Assembly: GCA_006739055.1 (NCBI GenBank)
Contig: AP019702.1
Location: 1,240,501-1,304,500 of the forward strand
Length of the DNA stretch: 64,000 nt
Reading direction: 5' to 3'
From: Allostella vacuolata
GTDB lineage: Bacteria > Pseudomonadota > Alphaproteobacteria > ATCC43930 > Allostellaceae
Positions 39,571 to 47,617 of the stretch are shown piece after piece; within the stretch, counting starts at the first letter, position 1, and every line of letters starts with the position of its first letter. The position numbers were made by a program, and so were the translations under genes. A model generated the notes under the pieces. That model did no database searches. It was not told the origin of the DNA and was given only the letters and a program-made list of their open reading frames with translations.

Positions 39571-40176
39571 ATGGCAGACCCCGCGCCGCGGCGACGCATC
39601 GTGATCGTCCAGGGACACCCGGACGGCGACCCGGCCCGGCTCTGCCGCGCGCTGGCCGACGCCTATGCGGAGGGGGCGGCCACGGCCGGCCATGCCGTCG
39701 AGCGCATCGATCTGGCCGGCCTGGATTTCCCGCTGCTGCGCCGGCAGGTGGATTTCGAACATGGCGAGGCTCCGGCCGCATTGCTGCCGGCGCAGCAGGC
39801 GATCCTGGCCGCGGACCATCTGGTCCTGCTCTTCCCGCTCTGGCTCGGCACCATGCCCGCGCTGGTCAAGGCGTTCCTGGAGCAGGTCTTCCGCCCGGGA
39901 TCCGCCTTCGCCCCCGCGGCCGGCGGTCGCGGCTTTCCGCGTCGCCTGCTGGCTGGCAAGTCGGCCCGGGTGGTGGTCACCATGGGGATGCCGGCCTTCC
40001 TCTATCGCTGGTGGTTCGGCGCCCAGGGCGTGCGGTGCCTGGAGCGCAGCATCCTGGGCTTCGTGGGGTTCGCGCCCGTGCGGCGCACGCTGCTGGGGTC
40101 GGTCGGGTCCGCTTCGCCGGCGGCGCGCCAGGGCTGGTGCGAGCGGATGCGGCGGCTCGGCGCGTCGGCCAGCTGA
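39571..40176 (+). CDS. NAD(P)H dehydrogenase (quinone)-like flavodoxin-fold protein
   Basis: The 201-residue protein starts I-V-I-V-Q-G-H-P-D-G-D-P near 10-21, the FMN/FAD phosphate region of the NQO1/MdaB/KefF family. F-P-L-W-L-G-T-M-P-A-L-V-K near 90-102 is the family core. It reduces quinones or nitro compounds with NAD(P)H. The ATG at 39571 has AGGAG eight bases before it. The C-terminus after 130 is shorter and more basic than in classic quinone reductases. Divergent from the DASS transporter gene. Confidence 0.88.
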   Translation: MADPAPRRRIVIVQGHPDGDPARLCRALADAYAEGAATAGHAVERIDLAGLDFPLLRRQVDFEHGEAPAALLPAQQAILAADHLVLLFPLWLGTMPALVKAFLEQVFRPGSAFAPAAGGRGFPRRLLAGKSARVVVTMGMPAFLYRWWFGAQGVRCLERSILGFVGFAPVRRTLLGSVGSASPAARQGWCERMRRLGASAS

Positions 40177-40196
40177 AGGCCGAAGCGCGCTTCAGC
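40172..40196. terminator. 7-bp stem overlapping both stop codons of convergent genes
   Basis: GCTGAAG (40172-40178) and CTTCAGC (40190-40196) pair, with an inner alternative palindrome GAAGCGCGCTTC. The stop codons of the genes ending at 40176 and 40192 fall in the arms. It is a compact bidirectional terminator, weaker than the one at 37859. Confidence 0.45.
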
Positions 40197-40851
40197 CGGG
40201 CAGCGGCGGAGCGGCCCGGTTTACAAGGCAGTCTGGTTCCGCGGCAGCGGCCGGCCGTCGAGTCGCACCCGGCAGCGGCCGGCCGGCCGGGCGATCCTCC
40301 ACGCCCTCCTGGGCCGTCCCGCCGATCCAGGCGGCGCCGAGGGCAGGGATGCCGGCGCCGCGCAACATGCCCAGAGCCTCGGCCATGTGCCAGCCGCTGG
40401 TCGCGACATCGTCGACCAGGATGACCGGGCCCGCCGGCCGCTCGCGCCATTGCAGCGGCGGCAGCCCGGCGTTGCGCCGGGGATGGCTCGATCCCGGCAC
40501 CGGCCTGGGCTCGAACGTGGTCACATAGGGCAGGCCGAGCCGCAGCGCGACCGCCCGGGCGATGTGGACGCAGCATGCCTCCGCGTCCCGGCTGTGCCCC
40601 GGGGCGACCGAAGTCACCGACCACGGCGACGCCGGGAACACGAGCGCGCGAACCTCGGCCGCGATCTCGGCCGCCACCGCCTCGACGAAGGCCGGCCGCC
40701 GGGCGGCCTTCTCCGCCTTGAACAGCGCCAGGTCGTCGGTCCGGGTGCCGGCGCGCCAGGCGCGCACCGTGATATAGGCGACCCCGCCCCGATGCCGGAG
40801 CGTGGGTCGCCAGAGGAGCCTTTCGGCAAGGCCCGGTTGATCGGAATGCAC
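40192..40851 (-). CDS. phosphoribosyltransferase-fold protein (ComF/PRTase-like)
   Basis: The 219-residue protein has one firm motif: V-I-L-V-D-D-V-A-T-S-G near 143-153, the PRPP-binding loop of type I phosphoribosyltransferases. The rest is unlike named nucleotide-salvage enzymes; P-V-P-G-S-S-H-P-R-R near 119-128 recalls ComF-type proteins. There is no zinc-finger Cys motif at the start. Only a GTG start (40851) is available in good position and no strong ribosome site is seen, so the start is uncertain. The C-terminal 40 residues are Pro/Arg/Ala-rich. Divergent from the YCII/ECF pair. Confidence 0.75.
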   Translation of the reverse strand: MHSDQPGLAERLLWRPTLRHRGGVAYITVRAWRAGTRTDDLALFKAEKAARRPAFVEAVAAEIAAEVRALVFPASPWSVTSVAPGHSRDAEACCVHIARAVALRLGLPYVTTFEPRPVPGSSHPRRNAGLPPLQWRERPAGPVILVDDVATSGWHMAEALGMLRGAGIPALGAAWIGGTAQEGVEDRPAGRPLPGATRRPAAAAEPDCLVNRAAPPLPG

Positions 40852-40978
40852 AAAGCACGATCATTCCGTGGAACAATTCTATGCGAGTCATTCACACGCG
40901 AAAACACAAGCAATCGCCGCATCGACGCTACGATAGATGGCGAACCCCGGCCGGGCCGGAAGATTCTGCGGGCGGTCA

Positions 40979-41006
40979 TGTCGGCGACGGCGATACTGGT
41001 TCGTCC
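40979..41006 (+). promoter_or_regulatory. candidate ECF42-type promoter, TGTCGG-N17-CGTCC
   Basis: TGTCGG at 40979-40984 and CGTCC at 41002-41006 are separated by 17 bases just upstream of the YCII gene, whose AGGAGG and ATG follow at about 41016-41031. The ECF42 group is reported to use TGTCGA at -35 and CGA/TC near -10, so this matches five of six -35 bases. It would make the YCII-sigma pair self-activated. Confidence 0.5.
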
Positions 41007-41030
41007 TGGGACGGAAGGAGGACCCCGCCG

Positions 41031-41435
41031 ATGCTCTACGCCATCCTCTGCTACAATTCCGAAGACGATGTCGGTGCCTGGAGCAAGGAGCACCACGACG
41101 CCACCATGGCCCGCCTTGGGGTGGTCCAGGACGGGCTGGCCGCGGCCGGCCGGCTCGGCCCGGTCGCCCGCCTGCTGCCGACGACGGCGGCCACCACCCT
41201 GCGCAAGGGCCGCGACGGCCCGCTGGTGATCGACGGTCCCTTCGCGGAGACCAAGGAGCAGCTGCTGGGCTTCTTCGTCGTCGAATGCGCCTCGCTCGAC
41301 GAGGCGATCGCGACCGCCCGCGACCTGGCGATCGCCAATCCCGGCGCCGGCGCCTACGAGATCCGGCCGATCGCCGTCTTCCGTCCAGCCCGAACCCCGG
41401 CCCAAACCCCGGCGGCGGACGGCGGCGGCGTGTGA
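41031..41435 (+). CDS. YCII-family (DGPF) protein
   Basis: The protein has 134 residues. A ferredoxin-like YCII domain occupies 1-115 with the hallmark I-D-G-P-F-A-E-T-K-E (about 67-76) and G-F-F-V-V-E. DGPF proteins are usually encoded next to ECF42 sigma factors; their reaction is not established, though a YCII His-Asp pair is thought catalytic in relatives. The C-terminal 20 residues are Pro/Ala-rich. AGGAGG precedes the ATG. The stop overlaps the GTG of the sigma factor gene (GTGA), so both are translated together. Confidence 0.92.
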   Translation: MLYAILCYNSEDDVGAWSKEHHDATMARLGVVQDGLAAAGRLGPVARLLPTTAATTLRKGRDGPLVIDGPFAETKEQLLGFFVVECASLDEAIATARDLAIANPGAGAYEIRPIAVFRPARTPAQTPAADGGGV

Positions 41436-42688
41436 ACGAGCTCGGCTGGATCGACCGGGCGCTGGTGGCGGCCCGGCCCCAGGCGGTGGCGGCCCTGCTG
41501 CGCTACTTCCGCGACCTCGATCTGGCCGAGGAAGCGTTCCAGGATGCCTGCCTGCGGGCCCTCGGTGCCTGGCCGGCCAACGGCCCGCCGCGCGACCCGG
41601 CGGCCTGGCTGATCCTGGTCGGCCGCAACAGCGGCATCGACGGCATGCGCCGACGCGGCCGGACGGAGCCCCTACCGCCGGACGAGGTGCTGTCCGACCT
41701 GGACGACGCCGAGGCGGCGCTGGCCGACCGGCTCGACGGCGGCCGCTATCGCGACGACATCCTGCGGCTGCTCTTCGTCTGCTGCCATCCCGACCTGCCC
41801 GCGACGCAGCAGGTGGCGCTGGCGCTGCGCATCGTCTGCGGCCTGTCGGTGCGCCAGATCGCCCGCGCCTTCCTGGTCGGCGACAGCGCCATGGAACAGC
41901 GCATCACCCGGGCCAAGGCCCGGATTGCCGCGGCCGGCGTGCCGTTCGAGGCGCCGGGCGCCCCGGAGCGGGCCGAGCGCCTGGCGGCGGTCGCGGCCAT
42001 GATCTACCTCGTCTTCAACGAGGGCTACTCGGCGACGGGGGCGGAAGTCGCTGGCCGCGCGCCGCTCTGCGACGAGGCGATCCGGCTGGGCCGGCTGCTG
42101 CTGCGGCTGTTCCCGGCCGAGCCGGAGATCATGGGGCTGACGGCGCTGATGCTGCTGCAGCATGCCCGCGCGGCCGCGCGCTTCGATGCCGACGGCGCGA
42201 TCATCCTGCTGGAAGACCAGGACCGCAGCCGCTGGAGCGGCCCCGCGATCAACGAGGGGCTGGCGCTCCTGGACAAGGCGCTGCGCCACCGCCGCCGCGG
42301 CCCCTACCAGGTGCAGGCGGCGATCGCCGCCCTGCACGCCCGGGCCGAACGCGCCCAGGACACCGACTGGACCCAGATCGAACGGCTCTATGCCGCGCTG
42401 GAGGCGCTGCAGCCGTCGCCGATCGTCACCCTCAACCGCGCGGTGGCGCTGGCGAAGGTGGACGGTCCGGCGGCCGCGCTCGCCCTGGTCGAGCCGCTGG
42501 AGCCGGCGCTGTCCGGCTACTTCCACTTCTTCGGGCTGAAGGGCTGGCTGCTGGACCGGCTCGGGCGCCCGGCCGAGGCCCGGGCCGCCTTCGGCCGGGC
42601 GATCGGGCTGGCCAACAGCGCCGCCGAGGCGGCCCACATCCGCCAGCACCTCGACCGCCTGGACGGGGCCGAGGGGCCGGCGGCGTGA
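41432..42688 (+). CDS. ECF42-type sigma factor with C-terminal TPR-like extension
   Basis: The 418-residue protein starts at the GTG at 41432. Region 2 covers about 10-75 (L-D-L-A-E-E-A-F-Q-D-A near 29-39, A-W-L-I-L-V-G-R-N-S-G-I-D near 60-72). Region 4 covers about 115-165 (C-G-L-S-V-R-Q-I-A-R-A-F near 137-148). The 250-residue C-terminal part contains the family segment V-F-N-E-G-Y-S-A-T-G and TPR-like helices (A-L-Y/L-A-L-E-A-L-Q-P-S-P-I-V near 325), typical of ECF42 sigma factors, which have no anti-sigma gene; the extension itself controls activity. No anti-sigma gene is present here either. Confidence 0.93.
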   Translation: MNELGWIDRALVAARPQAVAALLRYFRDLDLAEEAFQDACLRALGAWPANGPPRDPAAWLILVGRNSGIDGMRRRGRTEPLPPDEVLSDLDDAEAALADRLDGGRYRDDILRLLFVCCHPDLPATQQVALALRIVCGLSVRQIARAFLVGDSAMEQRITRAKARIAAAGVPFEAPGAPERAERLAAVAAMIYLVFNEGYSATGAEVAGRAPLCDEAIRLGRLLLRLFPAEPEIMGLTALMLLQHARAAARFDADGAIILLEDQDRSRWSGPAINEGLALLDKALRHRRRGPYQVQAAIAALHARAERAQDTDWTQIERLYAALEALQPSPIVTLNRAVALAKVDGPAAALALVEPLEPALSGYFHFFGLKGWLLDRLGRPAEARAAFGRAIGLANSAAEAAHIRQHLDRLDGAEGPAA

Positions 42689-42695
42689 CCCGGCC

Positions 42696-43421
42696 CTATG
42701 CCGCCGGTGCCACCGACAGGCCGTGGGCGCCGTGCTTCTCGATGAGGCGGCCGACCAGGCCGCTCGCCTTGGCCTCCTCGACGAAGGCGGCGAGGAACTG
42801 GGCTGCCGCCGTGTTGCCGCGCGCGGTGCCGATCGCCTGCTGCACGGCCATGAACTTGCCGTCGAGGATGCGGGCGCCGGGCAGGCCCTTGACGTCGGAC
42901 AGGAGGCGCGGGCGCAGGCCCGCCAGCACGTCCAGCCTGTCGGCCTTGAAGAGTTCGAGCGCGCCGTCGAGCGAGTCCGAATGGACCAGCGTGGCCTGCC
43001 GGATGTTGCGCTCCAGCCACAGATCGTAGGCGGCGCGCGCGGTGGAGGCGATGCGCACGCCCGGCCGGTCGACCTCGGCCAGGCTCGTGATCGGCGAGCC
43101 GGCCGGCACCAGGTAGGTCGCCTCGATCTCGCAATAGGCGGCGGTGAAGGCGATCTTCTCGGCGCGCTGCGGCTCGGCGCCGATCAGGCCGATGTCCCAG
43201 GCGTTCTCGGCGATGGCGTCGGCCAGCTCGCCCGGCTTGGGGTAGGGGCGATAGACGATCGGCACGCCCAGCCGCTCGGCGATGGCGGCCGCCATGTCCG
43301 GTGCCACGCCCTGGGGGTCGCCGGCGGCGGTGCGGCCGGTCACCAGCAGGAAGTTGCTAAGGTTGATGGCGGCGCGGAGGACGCCGGTCGGGGCGAGCTG
43401 GGCGATCACTTCTGGCGACAT
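42696..43421 (-). CDS. family 3 solute-binding protein-like, without signal peptide
   Basis: The 241-residue protein starts at 43421, just before the domain (A-P-T-G-V-L-R-A-A-I-N near 10-20). Family 3 features follow: G-V-A-P-D-M-A-A-A-I-A near 39-49 and G-L-I-G-A-E-P-Q-R-A near 77-86. No hydrophobic signal segment or lipobox exists at this start, nor in the longer frame to 43544. Possible readings are a cytoplasmic sensor or enzyme (periplasmic binding folds also occur as dehydratase-like proteins), or an exported protein whose true start is mis-set. No transporter genes adjoin it. Confidence 0.85.
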   Translation of the reverse strand: MSPEVIAQLAPTGVLRAAINLSNFLLVTGRTAAGDPQGVAPDMAAAIAERLGVPIVYRPYPKPGELADAIAENAWDIGLIGAEPQRAEKIAFTAAYCEIEATYLVPAGSPITSLAEVDRPGVRIASTARAAYDLWLERNIRQATLVHSDSLDGALELFKADRLDVLAGLRPRLLSDVKGLPGARILDGKFMAVQQAIGTARGNTAAAQFLAAFVEEAKASGLVGRLIEKHGAHGLSVAPAA

Positions 43422-43509
43422 GCGGGGCGTTTCCTGTGCGGGTGGGGAGGCTGGATCGCCAGCAATCCCCAAGTGGCGCGCCCAGCACAAGCCCCAATCG
43501 CCGCCCGCG

Positions 43510-43552
43510 TTGACAGGACCATCGGCGGCATATAACTTAACCATATTGTAAA
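43510..43552 (+). promoter_or_regulatory. promoter TTGACA-N15-TATAAC overlapping a TTAACCATAT-type operator
   Basis: TTGACA (43510-43515) and TATAAC (43531-43536) form a plausible housekeeping promoter with a short spacer. Directly after it, TTAACCATATTGTAAA (43537-43552) matches the perfect palindrome TTAACCATATGGTTAA at 14 of 16 positions, a shape used by ArsR regulators that often accompany SRPBCC genes. No ArsR gene is in the window, so the regulator would be encoded elsewhere. Confidence 0.5.
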
Positions 43553-43571
43553 GTATTTATGGGGAAAGCCG

Positions 43572-44021
43572 ATGGTGGCGAGCGAAACCAGCCTGACCCT
43601 CGTGCGCCGCATCCGGGCGCCGCTGGCCCGGGTCTATGCGGCCTGGACCGATCCGTCGCTGCTCGGCCTGTGGTGGGGCCCGCATCACACGCGGGTGGAG
43701 GCGGCCGAGCTGGACGTGCGGGTCGGCGGCCATTTCCGCACCGTCCTGCGCGAGGACAATGGCGACCGGCACGAGGTGTCGGGCGTCTATCTGGCCGTCG
43801 ATCCCGGCCGCCAGCTGGTCTTCACCTGGGCCTGGGTGTCGACCCCGGAGCGGCAGTCGCGGGTGACGGTGACGTTCCGCACGGTCGAGGACGCAACCGA
43901 GGTGACGGTGCTGCACGACCGCTTCGCCGACCTGCAGGCGCGGGACAATCACCGCCGCGGCTGGACGGAATCCCTGGAGCGGCTGGCCGCCTGGGGCGGC
44001 ATCGAGGGGGGCGATCGATGA
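43572..44021 (+). CDS. SRPBCC/AHSA1-domain protein
   Basis: The 149-residue START-like (helix-grip) protein begins V-R-R-I-R-A-P-L-A-R-V-Y-A-A-W-T-D-P near 11-27 with L-W-W-G-P-H next, and ends G-W-T-E-S-L-E-R-L near 135, as in the AHSA1 group. These bind hydrophobic ligands or act as small modulators; function is unknown. GGGGAAAG lies before the ATG. It overlaps the glutathione S-transferase gene by ATGA, so both form one transcript from the promoter at 43510. Confidence 0.92.
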   Translation: MVASETSLTLVRRIRAPLARVYAAWTDPSLLGLWWGPHHTRVEAAELDVRVGGHFRTVLREDNGDRHEVSGVYLAVDPGRQLVFTWAWVSTPERQSRVTVTFRTVEDATEVTVLHDRFADLQARDNHRRGWTESLERLAAWGGIEGGDR

Positions 44022-44632
44022 AGCTCTACTATTCGGAAACGCTGATGCCGCGAAAGGCGTGCGCCGTCGCCCGCCACCTCCGTTCGCCGGTGGACTTCGT
44101 CCATGTCGACCTGGCGGCGGGCGAGCACCGGATGCCGGCCTATCTCGCGCTCAACCCCAACGCCAAGGTGCCGCTGCTGGTCGAAGACGGCGAGCCCTTG
44201 TGGGAATCGAACGCCATCATGTGCCGCCTGGCGATGCTCGCGGGCTCCGACCTGTGGCCCGCCGACCGGCGCCAGGCCGATATCCTTCGCTGGTTGAGCT
44301 GGGACGGCGAACACTTCACCCGGCATGCCGGGACGCTCTATTTCGAGCATCTTATCCGGCCGCGGCTCGGGATGGGTCCGCCGGACGGGGAAACGGTGCT
44401 GGGGGCTACGCGCGGCTTCCGGCAATCGGCCGCGATCCTGGAGCGACATCTGGGCCGCCGCGACTGGCTGGTGGGCGACCGGCCGACCGTGGCCGACTTC
44501 GCGCTGGCCGTGGCGCTGCCCTACGCGCCGGACGCCCGGATCCCCCTTGCCGACTTCCCCGCGATCGACCGCTGGCACGACCGGCTGGGCACCCTGGACG
44601 GCTGGTGGGAGCCGTTCCCTGGCCGCGGGTGA
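44018..44632 (+). CDS. glutathione S-transferase family protein
   Basis: The 204-residue protein has an N-terminal thioredoxin-like domain (K-L-Y-Y-S-E-T near 2-8; N-A-K-V-P-L-L near 46-52 with the cis-Pro; E-S-N-A-I near 63-67) and a C-terminal helical domain (about 85-200; V-G-D-R-P-T-V-A-D-F-A near 150-160). The catalytic position near residue 9-13 has T-L-M-P rather than a clear Ser/Cys, so reactive residue is unsure. Likely detoxifies electrophiles or lipophilic compounds together with the SRPBCC partner. Confidence 0.9.
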   Translation: MKLYYSETLMPRKACAVARHLRSPVDFVHVDLAAGEHRMPAYLALNPNAKVPLLVEDGEPLWESNAIMCRLAMLAGSDLWPADRRQADILRWLSWDGEHFTRHAGTLYFEHLIRPRLGMGPPDGETVLGATRGFRQSAAILERHLGRRDWLVGDRPTVADFALAVALPYAPDARIPLADFPAIDRWHDRLGTLDGWWEPFPGRG

Positions 44633-44658
44633 CGGCCGACGCACTGGGCCGGAACGGC

Positions 44659-44695
44659 GGCAGGGGTCGGGGCCCGTTCGGCCCCGCCCCCTGCC
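44659..44695. terminator. 14-of-15-bp stem terminator between convergent genes
   Basis: The arms 44659-44673 and 44681-44695 pair (GGCAGGGG...GGGGC with GCCCC...CCCCTGCC) with one T-C mismatch and a 7-nt loop. It lies between the GST gene (ends 44632) and the DUF1236 gene (ends 44717), and can serve both strands. Confidence 0.7.
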
Positions 44696-44716
44696 AGAGA
44701 CCGCGGACGGCCGCGA

Positions 44717-45046
44717 TCAGTTCAGGACTTCGATCACCTGCCGGGTGGCCGGATCGACGATCACCTGGCGGTTGTTGACGATCGTGTAGCGGTAGTTGTC
44801 GACCTTGGGCACGCTGTAGAATTGCACGGTCGGCGGCAGCACGGTGCCGGTGCGGACCTCGTAGTTCTCGACCGCGACCGAGGGGCGCCGCTCGCGAACC
44901 ACATATTCCTGCACCACCGTGCGCTGGTCGGGCGACAGCGTGGTGCTGCGCGTCGTGGTGGTGGTGGTCGTGGTCTGGGCCATGCCGGCGCCTGCCGCAG
45001 TCAGGAGCGCCAGAGCGAAAGCACCACCAATGGCCAATTGCTTCAT
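44717..45046 (-). CDS. secreted DUF1236-domain protein
   Basis: The 109-residue protein has a signal peptide (M-K-Q-L-A-I-G-G-A-F-A-L-A-L-L, cleavage after G-M-A-Q near 24), then an eight-threonine run, then a DUF1236 domain (V-V-R-E-R-R-P near 50, G-T-V-L-P-P-T-V near 67, I-V-N-N-R-Q-V-I-V-D-P near 89). DUF1236 proteins are common in alphaproteobacteria and have no assigned function. AGGAGA lies before the ATG at 45046. The Thr run is a small ACC repeat and may vary in length. Confidence 0.88.
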   Translation of the reverse strand: MKQLAIGGAFALALLTAAGAGMAQTTTTTTTTRSTTLSPDQRTVVQEYVVRERRPSVAVENYEVRTGTVLPPTVQFYSVPKVDNYRYTIVNNRQVIVDPATRQVIEVLN

Positions 45047-45198
45047 CTTATGTCTCCTGTTGAACCTTCCAGGAAAGAACGGAGACCTGGCCGAATAGTT
45101 CCGGCGCCATCGGCCCGCACGCAACGAACATGGATCGCGGCCGGGCGCCGCTTATTTGCGGGTGCATCCTGCCTGGCGGGCGCGTTTGTTGCCTGCCA

Positions 45199-46146
45199 TC
45201 AGCCGCCCGTCTTCTGCAGTGCCTCCAGGATCGCCACCAGCTTGGCGTCGCGGTCGCGGGCGAGTTCGGGGATGGTGCGGCCGGCCATCTCCTCGGCCAC
45301 GCCCTCGATCAGCCGGCGGCGGACCTCGGGCGTCAGCTTGGGGCGGCCCAGCTCTTCCCAGCGGGTCTCCATGAACTCGCCCAGATGGGCCAGGAAGTGC
45401 GGCATGCCGCCCTCGCCGCCGGCCAGCGAAAAAGTCAGCGTCGGGCCCATGATCGCCCAGCGCAGCCCGGGACCGTAGGCGATCGCCTTGTCGGTGTCCT
45501 CGACCGACGCCACCCCCTCGGCGATGCAATGCACCGCCTCGCGCCAGAGCGCGCTCTGCAGGCGGTTGGCAAGGTGGCCCGGGATCTCCTTCAGCAGGCG
45601 GATCGTCTTCTTGCCGACCCGCTCGTAGAAGCCGATCGCCCATTCGACCGCCGCCTCGTCGGTGCGGCTGCCGCCCACCACCTCGACCAGCGGGATCAGG
45701 TGCGGCGGGTTGAAGGGGTGGCCGATCACCAGCCGCCCCGGATGGGCCATGCGCGACTGCAGGCTGGAGGGCGTGAAGCCGGACGTGGACGAGGAAATGA
45801 CCCGGTCCGGCGGCAGGACCCGGTCGATGCGCGCCAGCAGGTCCTGCTTCAGCTCTTCGCGCTCGGGCGCCTGTTCCTGGACGAAGTCGGCATTCCAGAC
45901 GCAGTCCTCGACGTCGGCGGTGAAGCTGAGGCGGGCCGGGTCGGCGCCCGCGGCGAGGCCCAGACGCTCCAGGGTCGGCCAGGCGCGGGCGACGAAGCCG
46001 CGGGCGAAGGCCTCGCCGTCCGGGGCGGGGTCGGTCGCGACCACGTCATAGCCGCGGGCGAGGAACCAAGCCGCCCAGCTGGCGCCGATGGTGCCGGCGC
46101 CCACGATCGCCACCCGCCGCACATCCCCGATCCCGATCAGCGCCAT
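45199..46146 (-). CDS. 3-hydroxyacyl-CoA dehydrogenase-type enzyme, carnitine dehydrogenase-like
   Basis: The protein has 315 residues: NAD motif G-A-G-T-I-G-A-S-W (about 16-24), catalytic segment S-S-T-S-G near 119-123, and G-H-P-F-N-P-P-H-L-I-P near 142-152 with the His. The two-domain length suits L-carnitine dehydrogenase and L-gulonate/3-hydroxybutyryl-CoA dehydrogenase relatives. S-S-T-S-G and P-F-N-P-P-H are the pattern I associate with carnitine or 3-hydroxy acid substrates, so 3-dehydrocarnitine formation is possible but not proven. GGGAG precedes the ATG at 46146. No thioesterase or betainyl-CoA cleavage gene adjoins it. Confidence 0.85.
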   Translation of the reverse strand: MALIGIGDVRRVAIVGAGTIGASWAAWFLARGYDVVATDPAPDGEAFARGFVARAWPTLERLGLAAGADPARLSFTADVEDCVWNADFVQEQAPEREELKQDLLARIDRVLPPDRVISSSTSGFTPSSLQSRMAHPGRLVIGHPFNPPHLIPLVEVVGGSRTDEAAVEWAIGFYERVGKKTIRLLKEIPGHLANRLQSALWREAVHCIAEGVASVEDTDKAIAYGPGLRWAIMGPTLTFSLAGGEGGMPHFLAHLGEFMETRWEELGRPKLTPEVRRRLIEGVAEEMAGRTIPELARDRDAKLVAILEALQKTGG

Positions 46147-46256
46147 GTCCGTTGCTCCCATGATGTGCCGGGCAGGATCGCGGCTCGCGGTGGCGCGCGT
46201 CAATCCGGTCGGGACCGATCGCCGGGAATCCGCGGTCGAAGACGGCGCGCGGAGGG

Positions 46257-47600
46257 TCAGGCGGCGCTCTCCAGACCCTCGGCCTCGAGCGCCGCCGCCT
46301 GCCGCTTCTCCAGCGTCCCGCGGTCGAAATCGTCGACCAGGCCGTGGAACAGGCGGTGCCAGTTCAGCTCCGCGCCGAGGCGCAGGAAGACCGAGCCCAG
46401 GCCGATGGCGGCGCGGTCCATCAGGACGAACTCGCGCGGCGGGGTGACGCCGCCGATGCGGCGCAGCTCCTTGTGGACGCCGGCCGCCACCTCCGCGCCG
46501 TAGAGGCCGCTCTTGGCGGCCTGGATCGGCTGGGTGCGGTCGACCATCAGGGGCGAGTAGACGAAGCGCGCCCAGCGGTTCATCACCTCGATCAGCTCGC
46601 GGCTCGGCTGGACGAAGCCCCAGGTCTCGTAGGCGTGGACGGCCAGCGCCTCGTCCTCGTCGCGCAAGGCCCGGTAGAGGTCGATCACCCCCTCGACGAA
46701 GGAGGGCCGGAAGATGCGCACGCAGCCGAAATCGAGCAGGTTGAGGGTGTCGTCGGCGGCCAGCGTGTAGTTGCCGAGGTGCGGGTCGCCATGGATGACG
46801 CCGTAGCGGTAGAACGGCACGTACCAGGCCTGGAAGAGGTTGCGGGCGATCTGGTTGCGCCGTTCCACGGGCGCCGTCTCGGCCGCCGCCAGCGGGCCGC
46901 CTTCCAGCCAGCTCATGGTCAGGAGCCGGTCGGTCGAGAGTGCGTTCCAGGCGACCGGAACCCGCACGCCGGCCTCGCCTTCCAGCATCCGGCCGTAGAG
47001 GGCCATGTGCCGGGCCTCGCGGCGATAGTCCAGCTCCTCGCGCAGGCGGTCGGTGATCTCGGCATGGATCTGGTCGAGCCCGACCGAGCGGTCGTAGCGG
47101 TGGTAGATCGAGAAGGCCAGCCGCAGCTGGCGCAGGTCGGCCTCCACCGCCGAGCCCATGTCCGGATATTGCAGCTTGCAGGCGAGCCGGCTGCCGTCGA
47201 GCGCGGTCGCCCGGTGCACCTGGCCCAGGGATGCCGCGCGCGCGGCCTCGCGCTCGAACTCGGCGAAGCGGCCGCGCCAGTTCTCCCCCAGCTCGGAGGC
47301 CATGCGCCGGCGCACGAAGGGCCAGCCCATGGCCGGCGCGTGCGCCTGGAGCGACTGCAGTTCGCGGACATAGGCGTCGGGCAGGGCGTCCGGGATGGTG
47401 GACAGCATCTGCGCCACCTTCATCAGCGGCCCCTTGATGCCCCCCAGTGCTGCGCGCAGGTCGGCCGCCTGCCGGTCCTGGTCGACCTTCATGCCGAGCA
47501 GCCGGCCGCCCGCCATGCGCGCGGCCACCCCGCCGACCGAGGTCGAGACCTTCGCGTAGCGGCGCAGGCGGCCGCCGAGGCTGTTCCGGTCGGACGCCAT
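46257..47600 (-). CDS. ABC1/UbiB-family atypical kinase
   Basis: The 447-residue protein has the ADCK/UbiB elements. The N-terminal motif is P-L-M-K-V-A-Q (Lys61-Gln64), where K-x-G-Q is usual. The Ala-rich nucleotide loop reads A-A-S-L-G-Q-V-H-R near 122-131, the catalytic loop H-G-D-P-H-L-G-N near 280 and the metal motif L-L-D-F-G near 299. UbiB-type proteins are ATPases that aid ubiquinone synthesis, probably by handling lipid precursors. The C-terminal membrane helices of UbiB are not obvious, so this is a soluble subgroup. Co-directional with pepF 17 bases upstream. Confidence 0.9.
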   Translation of the reverse strand: MASDRNSLGGRLRRYAKVSTSVGGVAARMAGGRLLGMKVDQDRQAADLRAALGGIKGPLMKVAQMLSTIPDALPDAYVRELQSLQAHAPAMGWPFVRRRMASELGENWRGRFAEFEREAARAASLGQVHRATALDGSRLACKLQYPDMGSAVEADLRQLRLAFSIYHRYDRSVGLDQIHAEITDRLREELDYRREARHMALYGRMLEGEAGVRVPVAWNALSTDRLLTMSWLEGGPLAAAETAPVERRNQIARNLFQAWYVPFYRYGVIHGDPHLGNYTLAADDTLNLLDFGCVRIFRPSFVEGVIDLYRALRDEDEALAVHAYETWGFVQPSRELIEVMNRWARFVYSPLMVDRTQPIQAAKSGLYGAEVAAGVHKELRRIGGVTPPREFVLMDRAAIGLGSVFLRLGAELNWHRLFHGLVDDFDRGTLEKRQAAALEAEGLESAA

Positions 47601-47617
47601 CGCCGCTTCCTACCGCC

